In this document: piece by piece, positions 46,051 through 53,536 of the stretch
Layout: each line of letters opens with the position of its first letter
How positions within the stretch are numbered: the stretch's first letter is position 1
DNA from: CBFFRJ01 sp963530515
GTDB taxonomy: Bacteria; Pseudomonadota; Gammaproteobacteria; Enterobacterales; Enterobacteriaceae
Direction of reading: 5' to 3'
DNA length: 64,000 bases
Assembly (NCBI GenBank): GCA_963530515.1
Contig: CAUSEC010000005.1
Span: 62,001-126,000 of the forward strand
The notes under the pieces: generated by a model
What the model was told of the DNA's origin: nothing
Databases searched by the model: none
What the model saw: only the letters and a program-made list of their open reading frames with translations
Program-made: the position numbers and the translations under genes

Positions 46051-46081
46051 AGTTTTACTGTTCTTCTCGATCTGTTTGATG

Positions 46082-46136
46082 CCCTCACCCCGACCCTCTC
46101 CCACAGGAGAGGGAGAAAATCAGTCAGGGTGAGGGG
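46082..46136. repeat. Palindromic CCCTCTCC / GGAGAGGG element, copy B
   Basis: This is the fullest copy: inner stem CCCTCTCC-CACA-GGAGAGGG (46094-46113) nested within outer CCCTCACCC (46082-46090) and GGGTGAGGG (46127-46135). It fills the sseB-pepB gap and ends seven bases before the pepB stop, so it could act as a 3'-end structure for pepB. Confidence 0.75.
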
Positions 46137-46141
46137 AAAAA

Positions 46142-47431
46142 TTACTTACTGGTCAGAAGATTCGCCAGCGCGCGAACGCCCAGCCCTGTGGCACCCGCCG
46201 CCCACTGCTCAACCCCGGCTTTACGGTAGGTCGCAGAGCAGTCGATGTGCAGCCAGCCCTGCTGATAGTTCTCAACAAAGTGAGACAGGAAACCTGCTGC
46301 GGTGCTCGCGCCTGCCGGGAAGGCCGCGCTGGCGGTGTTGTTCAGCTCAGCAAAGTTTGACGGCAACTGGTGACGGTGGAATTCTGCCAGCGGCAGACGC
46401 CAGAACGGCTCATTCTCCGCTGCCGCACTTTTCAGCAGACGGTTCGCCAGTTTGTCATCAAAGCTGAACAGCGCATGGTAGTCGTTACCGAGCGCCGTTT
46501 TGGCCGCACCGGTCAGGGTTGCCGCATCGATGATAAGCTCCGGCTTCTGCGCGCTCGCGTTGATCAGGCCATCGGCCAGCACCAGACGCCCTTCGGCATC
46601 GGTGTTCATCACCTCAACGGTTTTGCCGTTACGGTAGCGAATGATGTCGCCAAGCTTGAAGGCATTGCCGCTGACCATGTTGTCCGCACAACACAGATAA
46701 AGCTTCACGCGTTTGTTCAGACCACGGGTAATGGCAAACGCCAGTGCACCGGTGACCATGGCGGCACCGCCCATGTCGGATTTCATTGAATCCATAAACG
46801 CGGTCTGCTTGATGCTGTAACCACCGGAATCGAAAGTAATGCCTTTGCCCACCAGACAGGCGTAGATTGGCGCTTCTTTATTACCGGTTGGGTTGAACTC
46901 CAGCGACAGTAATACCGGCGCGCGGGAAGAACCGCGCCCGACGGTGTGGATACCCATGTAGTTCTGCTCGCGCAGATCTTCACCTTTGACGATGCGATAA
47001 GAAATGGCATCGCCACCTACTTCGCTGAGCAAATCCACCGCACGCTGCGCCAGTTGCTCTGGCCCTAAATCTTCAGCCGGGGCGTTGATGGTGTCACGCA
47101 CCCAGTCGATGGTTTTCAGGCGCGCGTCGAGCTCTTTTTGCTCAGCTTCTGGCAGGCTTGCCCATTCAACGTTGCGCGAGCCTTTCGGCCCTTTGTATCC
47201 GGCCCAGAACGCCCAGCTACGATCCGCATCCCAGCCTTCACCGCTCAGCGCGACGTGCTTGATGCCCATGCCGTCGATTTTGCGGGCCGCGCGCTGAATC
47301 AGGCCGGTGTCGTCTTTGCCGTTCAGGTGCAGCGTAATACCGTCGTTGTTAATGCTGTACGTCGCTTTCTCGCCCCATCGAGCGTCCGCGCCCTGGGTCG
47401 TTAAGGTAATTTTCATCGCTTCTGTTGTCAT
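46142..47431 (-). CDS. pepB: PepB, peptidase B (M17 aminopeptidase)
   Basis: PepB is a cytosolic M17 leucyl-aminopeptidase-type enzyme that acts on small peptides. The 429-residue protein has an N-terminal domain and a catalytic domain with metal-site motifs VGKGITFDSGGYSIK (about 190-204), MKSDMGGAAMVTGA and the signature NTDAEGRLVLADGL (about 275-288). E. coli PepB has 427 residues. It lies downstream of iscX, separated from the isc operon by a terminator-like hairpin. Confidence 0.95.
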   Translation of the reverse strand: MTTEAMKITLTTQGADARWGEKATYSINNDGITLHLNGKDDTGLIQRAARKIDGMGIKHVALSGEGWDADRSWAFWAGYKGPKGSRNVEWASLPEAEQKELDARLKTIDWVRDTINAPAEDLGPEQLAQRAVDLLSEVGGDAISYRIVKGEDLREQNYMGIHTVGRGSSRAPVLLSLEFNPTGNKEAPIYACLVGKGITFDSGGYSIKQTAFMDSMKSDMGGAAMVTGALAFAITRGLNKRVKLYLCCADNMVSGNAFKLGDIIRYRNGKTVEVMNTDAEGRLVLADGLINASAQKPELIIDAATLTGAAKTALGNDYHALFSFDDKLANRLLKSAAAENEPFWRLPLAEFHRHQLPSNFAELNNTASAAFPAGASTAAGFLSHFVENYQQGWLHIDCSATYRKAGVEQWAAGATGLGVRALANLLTSK

Positions 47432-47462
47432 TGTTTTGTCCTTTAGCGCAGGAGATATGAAA

Positions 47463-47486
47463 ACGGGCCGCCAGAAGGCAGCCCGT
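47463..47486 (-). terminator. Terminator at the end of the isc operon
   Basis: ACGGGCTGCC-TTCT-GGCGGCCCGT on the minus strand is a 10-bp stem with one G-T pair, five bases after the iscX stop and followed by TTTTC. It separates the isc operon from pepB, perhaps incompletely. Confidence 0.8.
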
Positions 47487-47491
47487 CGATA

Positions 47492-47692
47492 TCAAGATGC
47501 TTCGTCTAACCAGACTAGCAGAATTGCCTCGAGAATTTTTTCGTTCGATGCGTTAGGGTCATCATCAAACTCTTCCAGGTCGCAAATCCACTGGTGCATG
47601 TCGGTGAAGCGTACGGTCTTCGGATCGAGATCCGGGAAAGTGTCATACAGTGCTTCGCCAATTTCGCGACTGTCGGTCCATTTCAGTGACAT
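47492..47692 (-). CDS. iscX: IscX, Fe-S assembly modulator
   Basis: IscX is a small acidic protein that binds IscS and iron and tunes cluster assembly. The 66-residue protein reads MSLKWTDSREIGEALYDTFP at the start, with the acidic iron-binding region CDLEEFDDDPNASNEK. The frame is open 18 bp upstream, but the start at 47692 gives the conserved length; it lies two bases after fdx. Last gene of the isc operon. Confidence 0.95.
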   Translation of the reverse strand: MSLKWTDSREIGEALYDTFPDLDPKTVRFTDMHQWICDLEEFDDDPNASNEKILEAILLVWLDEAS

Positions 47693-47693
47693 A

Positions 47694-48029
47694 TTAATGC
47701 TCCCGCGCATGGTTGATGGTGTAGCGAGGGATCTCCACCACCAGGTCTTCGTCGGTGACGCGCGCCTGACAGCTCAGACGGCTTTCCGGCTCCAGTCCCC
47801 AGGCTTTATCCAGCATGTCGTCTTCGTCTTCGGTGCTTTCCGGCAACGAATCGAAACCTTCACGCACGACGCAGTGGCAGGTGGTGCAGGCGCAGGATTT
47901 CTCACAGGCGTGTTCAAGCTCGATACCGCCACGCAGGGCCACATCAAGAATGGTTTCGCCGATATTTGCTTCCATAACTACGCCATCGGGACACAGATCC
48001 TGATGAGGCAGAAAAACGATCTTAGGCAT
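47694..48029 (-). CDS. fdx: Fdx, ISC-type 2Fe-2S ferredoxin
   Basis: Fdx supplies electrons during Fe-S cluster assembly. The 111-residue protein is an adrenodoxin-type ferredoxin with cluster ligands in CEKSCACTTCHC (about residues 42-53; Cys42, 48, 51) and a fourth ligand in SRLSCQARV (about Cys87). It lies one base after hscA and two bases before iscX in the isc operon. Confidence 0.97.
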   Translation of the reverse strand: MPKIVFLPHQDLCPDGVVMEANIGETILDVALRGGIELEHACEKSCACTTCHCVVREGFDSLPESTEDEDDMLDKAWGLEPESRLSCQARVTDEDLVVEIPRYTINHAREH

Positions 48030-48030
48030 A

Positions 48031-49881
48031 TTAAACCTCGTCGACGGAATGGCCTTTTAACGCGGTGCGTACGGACTGGTCCATACGGCGCGCGGCGAAT
48101 TCCTGGGTTTGTTTATCTACATTTTTAATAGCGTTTTCAATGGCGTCGGTATCATCACCCTCGGCTACGGCAACAAGTTGCGCGATAGCGTCGTCAATGA
48201 CCGCACGCTCTGCGGCGCTGAGCAGCGCGGCATCGGTTGCCAGCGCACCGGTCAGACTCTCCAGTACACGGGCGGCTTCCACTTGCTGTTCGGCGAGCAT
48301 ACGTGCTTTCACATCCTGCTCGGCAAAGCTCATGGAATCCTTAATCATGGTAGCAATTTCGTTGTCGGTGAGACCGTAAGACGGTTTGACCTGAATCGCC
48401 GCTTCAACGCCGGTGGATTTCTCCATCGCGGTCACGCTGAGCAGGCCGTCGGCATCCACCTGGAAGGTGACGCGGATATGCGCGCCGCCCGCCGGCATCG
48501 CCGGGATACCGCGCAGTGCAAAACGCGCCAGTGAACGGCAGTCCTGCACCAGCTCACGCTCACCCTGCATCACGTGGATAGACATGGCAGTCTGCCCGTC
48601 TTTGAAGGTAGTGAACTCCTGCGCACGCGCCACCGGGATGGTGGTGTTACGCGGGATAACCTTTTCCACCAGGCCGCCCATGGTTTCAAGCCCGAGTGAC
48701 AGCGGGATGACGTCCAGCAGCAGCATGTCGCTGTCCGGCTTGTTCCCCACCAGAATATCGGCCTGAATCGCAGCACCAATGGCGACAACTTTGTCCGGGT
48801 CGATGGCGGTCAACGGGGTGCGACCAAAGAATTCGCCCACGCGTTCACGCACCAGCGGCACGCGCGTAGAGCCGCCAACCATCACCACTCCCAGCACGTC
48901 TTCGGCTTCCACACTGGCATCTTTCAGCGCGCGGCGGCAGGAGAGGAGTGTGCGTTTCACCAGGGTGGAAATCAGCGTTTCGAACTGCTCGCGGGTCACC
49001 TCTCCCTGCCAGCCTGCCGCCTCAACGGTGACGGAATCGGCATCGCTCAGCGCGATTTTTGCCGCGATGGCGACATCCAGCAACTCACGCTGCAGACGGT
49101 TGTCGCCATGAGCAGGCAGGTTCGCCTGCTCGCGAATAAAGTCCGCCAGCAGATGGTCGAAATCATCACCACCGAGGGCAGAATCGCCGCCCGTCGCCAG
49201 CACTTCAAATACCCCACGGCTTAAGCGCAGGATAGAAATATCAAAGGTGCCGCCACCGAGATCGTAAACTGCGATCACGCCCTCTTTGCCGGAATCCAGA
49301 CCGTAGGCAATCGCCGCGGCAGTCGGTTCGTTGAGCAAACGCAGGACGTGCAGACCCGCCAGACGTGCAGCATCTTTGGTACCCTGACGTTGAGCATCAT
49401 CAAAGTAGGCCGGAACGGTGATCACCACGCCATCCAGTTCGCCGGAAAGGGAATCCTGGGCACGTTGGGCAAGGGATTTGAGGATGTCCGCAGAGACGCG
49501 AATCGGGTTGACCAGGCCTGCGGTCGTCGCAATCATCGGCAGACCGTTTTCACTGGCCTGCAGCTGGTACGGAAGATGCGGATAACGCGCCTGAATATCG
49601 GCCAGCGCGCGGCCCATCATGCGTTTAACCGAACTGATGGTGTTGACCGGATCCTGTGCTGCATTGGCACGCGCAGCAAAGCCGACCGTATGTCCTTGCG
49701 CCTGATAATGCACAACGGAGGGTAATAAATGGCGACCTTCGCTGTCGGCCAGGGTTTCCGCCTGCCCGCTGCGCACGGTTGCCACCAGAGAGTTGGTGGT
49801 GCCTAAATCGATACCCGCCGCCAGACGACGCTGGTGCGGCGCGGCGCTCAGACCTGGCTCACTAATTTGTAATAAGGCCAT
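48031..49881 (-). CDS. hscA: HscA, Hsp70 chaperone for Fe-S cluster transfer
   Basis: HscA binds the LPPVK motif of IscU and drives transfer of nascent clusters in an ATP cycle stimulated by HscB. The 616-residue protein has the Hsp70 ATPase domain (about 20-390; AGIDLGTTNSLVATV, VYDLGGGTFDISIL, GVVMVGGSTRVPLVR) and the substrate-binding domain (about 395-616). The length matches E. coli. It lies between hscB (15 bp upstream) and fdx (one base downstream). Confidence 0.98.
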   Translation of the reverse strand: MALLQISEPGLSAAPHQRRLAAGIDLGTTNSLVATVRSGQAETLADSEGRHLLPSVVHYQAQGHTVGFAARANAAQDPVNTISSVKRMMGRALADIQARYPHLPYQLQASENGLPMIATTAGLVNPIRVSADILKSLAQRAQDSLSGELDGVVITVPAYFDDAQRQGTKDAARLAGLHVLRLLNEPTAAAIAYGLDSGKEGVIAVYDLGGGTFDISILRLSRGVFEVLATGGDSALGGDDFDHLLADFIREQANLPAHGDNRLQRELLDVAIAAKIALSDADSVTVEAAGWQGEVTREQFETLISTLVKRTLLSCRRALKDASVEAEDVLGVVMVGGSTRVPLVRERVGEFFGRTPLTAIDPDKVVAIGAAIQADILVGNKPDSDMLLLDVIPLSLGLETMGGLVEKVIPRNTTIPVARAQEFTTFKDGQTAMSIHVMQGERELVQDCRSLARFALRGIPAMPAGGAHIRVTFQVDADGLLSVTAMEKSTGVEAAIQVKPSYGLTDNEIATMIKDSMSFAEQDVKARMLAEQQVEAARVLESLTGALATDAALLSAAERAVIDDAIAQLVAVAEGDDTDAIENAIKNVDKQTQEFAARRMDQSVRTALKGHSVDEV

Positions 49882-49896
49882 AATGTGCTTCCAAAT

Positions 49897-50412
49897 TTAA
49901 AAACCGAGCAGTTTTTCTTCGAGTTGTTCTGTTGAGCTGCGCAGTTTATCCAGAAAACGCAGTTTACGCACGGTATCCGCCGCCACATCCCACGTTTCAT
50001 TACTGAATTGTTCAACCATCAATTGATGGCGTGCGTCATACATCTTTTTCACGCGCTGGAGAAAGACTTCCAGGCGGTCAGCATCTTTAGCGGTCGCAAT
50101 CTCATCCAGCTCTTCACGCAACTCAAGCTGCTCCATCAGAAACGCGGTATCGCGTACCGTGTGCTGCTCAGAGGTCAGATCAAAGCCGTGCAGGGAGAGC
50201 AAATATTCTGCCCGTGCCAGCGGATTGCGCAGCGTTTGCCAGGCCTGATTAATGGTGGCGGACTGCTGAACGGATGCAAGCTGCTCCGCAGGCGTCGCGC
50301 TGGCGAATTTATCCGGGTGATACTGGCGCTGGAGATCCTGAAAACGGGTGGTCAGTGCCGGAATGTCGACCTGGTATTGGGCGGATAGCCCAAAGAGGGT
50401 GAAGTAATCCAT
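49897..50412 (-). CDS. hscB: HscB, J-domain co-chaperone
   Basis: HscB brings IscU to HscA and stimulates its ATPase. The 171-residue protein has an N-terminal J domain (about 1-75) with the HPD motif in RQYHPDKFA and a C-terminal three-helix IscU-binding domain. The start at 50412 (MDYFTLFGLSAQYQ) is the family start; the frame is open 36 bp further, into the hairpin region between iscA and hscB. Confidence 0.97.
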   Translation of the reverse strand: MDYFTLFGLSAQYQVDIPALTTRFQDLQRQYHPDKFASATPAEQLASVQQSATINQAWQTLRNPLARAEYLLSLHGFDLTSEQHTVRDTAFLMEQLELREELDEIATAKDADRLEVFLQRVKKMYDARHQLMVEQFSNETWDVAADTVRKLRFLDKLRSSTEQLEEKLLGF

Positions 50413-50439
50413 AGCAATCTCGGGGTAGCCTGCTAAAAC

Positions 50440-50474
50440 AAGCCCCACTCACAGAGGTCACTGCGGTGGGGCTT
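50440..50474 (-). terminator. Hairpin between iscA and hscB
   Basis: AAGCCCCAC (50440-50448) pairs with GTGGGGCTT (50466-50474), 16 bases downstream of iscA. On the minus strand GTTTTAGC follows, so it resembles a leaky terminator that would lower hscB-hscA-fdx-iscX relative to iscRSUA. Confidence 0.65.
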
Positions 50475-50489
50475 ATCGGTAACACGCGA

Positions 50490-50813
50490 TTAAACGTTGA
50501 AGCTTTCGCCGCAACCGCACTCATCTTTCACGTTCGGGTTAGTAAACTTAAACCCTTCGTTGAGGCCTTCTTTCACGAAGTCCAGCTCAGTGCCGTCGAG
50601 GAATTGCAGGCTTTTGCCGTCGATAACGACCTTCACACCTTTGTCTTCAAACACGGTATCTTCTGATTCCGGTTGGTCGACGAATTCCAGTACGTAGGCC
50701 ATGCCAGAACAACCAGAGGTTCTGACCCCCAGACGCAGGCCAAACCCTTTACCACGGTTGGCCAGAAAGCTGTTCACTCGCGCTGCAGCACTGTCGCTTA
50801 GGGTAATCGACAT
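50490..50813 (-). CDS. iscA: IscA, A-type Fe-S carrier
   Basis: IscA delivers iron or Fe-S clusters to target proteins, mainly in aerobic growth. The 107-residue protein has the three conserved cysteines: Cys35 in SGCSGMAY and the C-terminal pair in CGCGESFNV (Cys99, Cys101). An ERIC repeat occupies the 130-bp gap between it and iscU, a gap that is only tens of bases in E. coli. Confidence 0.97.
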   Translation of the reverse strand: MSITLSDSAAARVNSFLANRGKGFGLRLGVRTSGCSGMAYVLEFVDQPESEDTVFEDKGVKVVIDGKSLQFLDGTELDFVKEGLNEGFKFTNPNVKDECGCGESFNV

Positions 50814-50827
50814 ACAATGCCCTCAAT

Positions 50828-50951
50828 TATTTTTTTCATCATTCTTCCCACCGCAGGTGCGTTGGCTTCATTTGTTCACTCAAGTCACTTACCTTAGTAA
50901 GCTCCTTGAGACTCACAAACTCGCCGCCTTCCTGCACTGTGAATTATTTAG
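50828..50951 (-). repeat. ERIC repeat, full length, between iscU and iscA
   Basis: On the minus strand this contains the ERIC core CTCAAG-GAG-CTTAC-TAAG-GTAAG-TGA-CTTGAG (50879-50910 region), with flanks matching the ERIC consensus: the GCAGGAAGGCGGC-like segment (50924-50937) and GCCAACGCACCTGC-like segment (50849-50865). It is about 124 bp, the length of a full ERIC. Stem bases differ from the consensus CCCCAG/CTGGGG on both sides, keeping pairing. Its terminal AAATAATTC overlaps the iscU 3' end and supplies its stop. Confidence 0.88.
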
Positions 50952-51336
50952 AAACCACTTCACGTTTGCTTTTGTAATCCGCAATGGCGGCTTTGATCGC
51001 ATCTTCTGCCAGGATGGAGCAGTGGATTTTTACCGGCGGTAATTCCAGCTCTTCGGCGATATCGGTGTTCTTGATTGCCTGCGCTTCGTCGAGGGATTTG
51101 CCCTTCACCCACTCTGTGACCAGTGAGCTGGAAGCGATAGCAGAACCGCAGCCGTAGGTCTTGAAGCGTGCGTCTTCAATGATACCCTCATTGTTGACTT
51201 TGATCTGCAACTTCATCACGTCGCCGCAAGCCGGTGCACCCACCATGCCGCTGCCAACGCTCTCATCGCTGTTGTCGAAAGAACCCACGTTGCGCGGATT
51301 CTCATAATGATCGATTACTTTTTCGCTGTAAGCCAT
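50944..51336 (-). CDS. iscU: IscU, Fe-S cluster scaffold (altered C-terminus)
   Basis: IscU is the scaffold on which IscS sulfur and iron form 2Fe-2S clusters. The 130-residue protein has ligands Cys37 in GAPACGDVM, Cys63 in YGCGSAI and Cys106 in HCSILAE, the essential Asp39, and the HscA-recognition motif LPPVK. It is nearly identical to E. coli (128 residues) up to DYKSKRE, then ends VVSK instead of AK. The last Lys codon and the TAA lie in the terminal bases of the adjoining ERIC element, so the insertion changed the C-terminus. The altered tail is beyond the known functional residues. Confidence 0.97.
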   Translation of the reverse strand: MAYSEKVIDHYENPRNVGSFDNSDESVGSGMVGAPACGDVMKLQIKVNNEGIIEDARFKTYGCGSAIASSSLVTEWVKGKSLDEAQAIKNTDIAEELELPPVKIHCSILAEDAIKAAIADYKSKREVVSK

Positions 51337-51363
51337 GTTGTATTCTCCTGATTCCGCTGCCGA

Positions 51364-52578
51364 TTAGTGATGTGACCATTCAATGCTGTTCAAATCCACG
51401 CCCTGCTTGAACATTTCCCACAAAGGAGAAAGGTCACGCAGACGACCGATGGAGTTGCGAACCAGCTTGATGGTGTAATCAATTTCTTCTTCGGTAGTGA
51501 AACGACCTAAGGAGAAACGAATGGAGCTGTGTGCCAGCTCGTCAGTCATACCCAGTGCACGCAGCACGTAGGATGGCTCAAGGCTTGCGGAAGTACAGGC
51601 AGAACCGGAGGAAACGGCCAGGTCTTTCAGCGCCATGATCAGCGACTCGCCTTCAACGTAGTTAAAGCTGACGTTGAGGATGTTCGGCGCGCCCTGAGTG
51701 AGGTCACCGTTCAGGTAAACCTCTTCCATATCTTTCACGCCTTCCCACAGACGGTTACGCAGACCGCGCAGGCGCGCCATCTCGGTTTCCATCTCTTCTT
51801 TGGCAATACGGTAAGCTTCACCCATGCCAACGATCTGGTGAACAGGCAGGGTACCGGAACGCATACCGCGCTCGTGACCGCCGCCGTGCATTTGCGCTTC
51901 GATACGGATACGTGGTTTACGGCGAACGTACAGCGCGCCGATACCTTTCGGACCATAAATTTTGTGGCCGGAGAAGGACATCAGGTCCACTTTCAGCTGG
52001 CTCAGGTCGATAGGCAGTTTGCCCACGCTCTGGGTAGCGTCAACGTGATAGATGATGCCGCGCGCACGGCACATTTCGCCGATGGTTGCGATGTCCTGCA
52101 CCACGCCGATTTCGTTGTTCACGTGCATGATGGAAACGAGGATGGTGTCATCACGCATCGCCGCTTCGAGTTCTTTCAGGTCAATAATGCCGTTGCTCTG
52201 TGGAGCAAGGTAGGTGACGTCAAAACCTTCACGCTCAAGCTGGCGACAGGTGTCCAGCACAGCTTTATGTTCGGTTTTGCTGGTAATAATGTGCTTGCCT
52301 TTTTTCTGGTAGAAATTAGCTGCACCTTTAATTGCCAGGTTGTCAGATTCGGTTGCACCGGAGGTGAAAACAATTTCACGCGGATCGGCACCAACCAGCT
52401 CAGCAATCTGATTACGGGCGATATCAACCGCCTCTTCAGCATGCCAGCCAAAACGGTGTGAACGGGAAGCTGGGTTACCAAAGTTTCCGTCCAGGGTCAG
52501 ACACTGCATCATTTTCTCAGCAACACGCGGGTCCACCGGCGTCGTTGCGGAGTAATCGAGATAAATCGGTAATTTCAT
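51364..52578 (-). CDS. iscS: IscS, cysteine desulfurase
   Basis: IscS takes sulfur from cysteine as a persulfide and gives it to IscU, TusA, ThiI and others. The 404-residue PLP enzyme has the PLP lysine in SFSGHKIYGPKG (Lys206) and the persulfide cysteine in SGSACTSASLEPSYVL (Cys328). The start at 52578 (MKLPIYLDYSATTPVDPRV) is the family start; the frame is open 27 bp upstream. It follows iscR after 240 bp that contain an ERIC repeat. Confidence 0.98.
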   Translation of the reverse strand: MKLPIYLDYSATTPVDPRVAEKMMQCLTLDGNFGNPASRSHRFGWHAEEAVDIARNQIAELVGADPREIVFTSGATESDNLAIKGAANFYQKKGKHIITSKTEHKAVLDTCRQLEREGFDVTYLAPQSNGIIDLKELEAAMRDDTILVSIMHVNNEIGVVQDIATIGEMCRARGIIYHVDATQSVGKLPIDLSQLKVDLMSFSGHKIYGPKGIGALYVRRKPRIRIEAQMHGGGHERGMRSGTLPVHQIVGMGEAYRIAKEEMETEMARLRGLRNRLWEGVKDMEEVYLNGDLTQGAPNILNVSFNYVEGESLIMALKDLAVSSGSACTSASLEPSYVLRALGMTDELAHSSIRFSLGRFTTEEEIDYTIKLVRNSIGRLRDLSPLWEMFKQGVDLNSIEWSHH

Positions 52579-52696
52579 TGCTCTTAAACTCCGTACATCA
52601 CTCAATGCAATGAACCAGGCTTTCGGTCGGATGTTCAGCCGTTATACGGGGTGATGGCTCACCCCGGCCTGATTCTGAATTTTTATAATGTTTTAA

Positions 52697-52818
52697 CCTA
52701 ACTGTTTTGCGGTGCAGTAAGGCGGCAAGATTGTTAAAACCCAGGAGCTTACATAAGTAAGTGACTGGGTTGAACACGTGCGGCCAACACAGCAGCGCCC
52801 CGAAACAGGACGGGTAAA
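52697..52818 (+). repeat. ERIC repeat, full length, between iscR and iscS
   Basis: The plus strand has the ERIC core AACCCAG-GAG-CTTAC-ATAA-GTAAG-TGA-CTGGGTT (52738-52771), with the left flank TGCAGTAAGGCGGCAAG and right flank GGCCAACACAGCAG...GACGGGTA of the ERIC consensus. It is about 122 bp, complete end to end, and abuts the iscR stop codon (52819). Its orientation is opposite to the copy at 50828-50951. Confidence 0.9.
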
Positions 52819-53310
52819 TTATGCGCGCAGTTTGACGTCGATAGCGTCCTGACCGCGGGTCGTGCGATGGGTTTCGTGCGAATGCTGACGATCGGACACA
52901 TCAAGGATTTCCTGGTTGTTTACCAGCTCACCCAGGGTGATGTTGTTCAGGAAACCGGTCAGACGATCGCTCAGGTCACGCCACAGCGCATGAGTCAGGC
53001 ATTTGTCGCCGCCCTGGCAGCCAGTTTTACCCTGGCAACGGGTTGCATCAACAGATTCGTCAACGGCGCTGATGACTTCGCCAACAGCAATGCTGCCTGC
53101 ATCTTTACCCAGCAGATAACCGCCACCCGGGCCACGTACGCTGGCAACAAGGCCATTTTTACGCAAGCGGGAGAAAAGCTGTTCCAGATAAGAAAGGGAA
53201 ATCCCCTGACGCTCGGAAATATCAGCCAACGGTACTGGGCCCGTTTCGGAGTTGAGCGCAACGTCAAGCATTGCGGTCACGGCATAACGCCCTTTAGATG
53301 TCAGTCTCAT
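52819..53310 (-). CDS. iscR: IscR, Fe-S-sensing transcription regulator
   Basis: IscR is an Rrf2-family regulator; with a 2Fe-2S cluster it represses its own isc operon through type 1 sites, and without the cluster it acts at type 2 sites such as suf. The 163-residue protein has an N-terminal winged helix (about 1-80, with RQGISLSYLEQLFSRLRKNG and RGPGGGYLLG) and the cluster cysteines Cys92, Cys98 and Cys104 with His107 in RCQGKTGCQGGDKCLTH. Two type 1 sites lie directly upstream. First gene of the operon. Confidence 0.97.
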   Translation of the reverse strand: MRLTSKGRYAVTAMLDVALNSETGPVPLADISERQGISLSYLEQLFSRLRKNGLVASVRGPGGGYLLGKDAGSIAVGEVISAVDESVDATRCQGKTGCQGGDKCLTHALWRDLSDRLTGFLNNITLGELVNNQEILDVSDRQHSHETHRTTRGQDAIDVKLRA

Positions 53311-53394
53311 GTCTTAACTTAGCCTCAAACTCGCCCCTGCCCGGGGTTTTTATTAAAATTTAAAATAATGTCGCATAGCGGAGGCAAGTCTGAC

Positions 53395-53419
53395 ATTCCC
53401 GACTAAATTGGTCAACTAT
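53395..53419. promoter_or_regulatory. IscR type 1 site A upstream of iscR
   Basis: The 25 bases fit ATASYYGACTRWWWYAGTCRRSTAT at 23 positions, with key words CCCGACT and GTCAACTAT. It lies 85 bp before iscR and should overlap the promoter, giving cluster-dependent autorepression. Confidence 0.85.
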
Positions 53420-53444
53420 TTACTTGACTGTTTTAGTCAGGTAT
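53420..53444. promoter_or_regulatory. IscR type 1 site B upstream of iscR
   Basis: This second 25-base site fits the type 1 consensus at 24 positions (CTTGACT and AGTCAGGTAT). It abuts site A without any gap, so two IscR dimers could sit side by side. Confidence 0.88.
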
Positions 53445-53490
53445 TTAGCTTTCCGTGCCGTTTTGCTTAAGGCGCGGTGTGAGGTCCTCA

Positions 53491-53522
53491 TCCCGCCTTT
53501 CTCCAGCAGAGTCAAGGCGGGA
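53491..53522 (-). terminator. Hairpin downstream of trmJ
   Basis: TCCCGCCTT (53491-53499) pairs perfectly with AAGGCGGGA (53514-53522), 15 bases after the trmJ stop, inside a larger CCTCA...TGAGG frame. It is placed to separate trmJ transcription from the isc promoter; a clear U-tract is lacking. Confidence 0.6.
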
Positions 53523-53536
53523 CGGGCGCTGAGGGG

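Noticed and set aside
50874..52775. Hairpins near iscA and iscS taken as a new family of structured RNAs
   Set aside because: The core, flanks and length match the known ERIC repeat, so they are not a new family, although their placement is still of interest.
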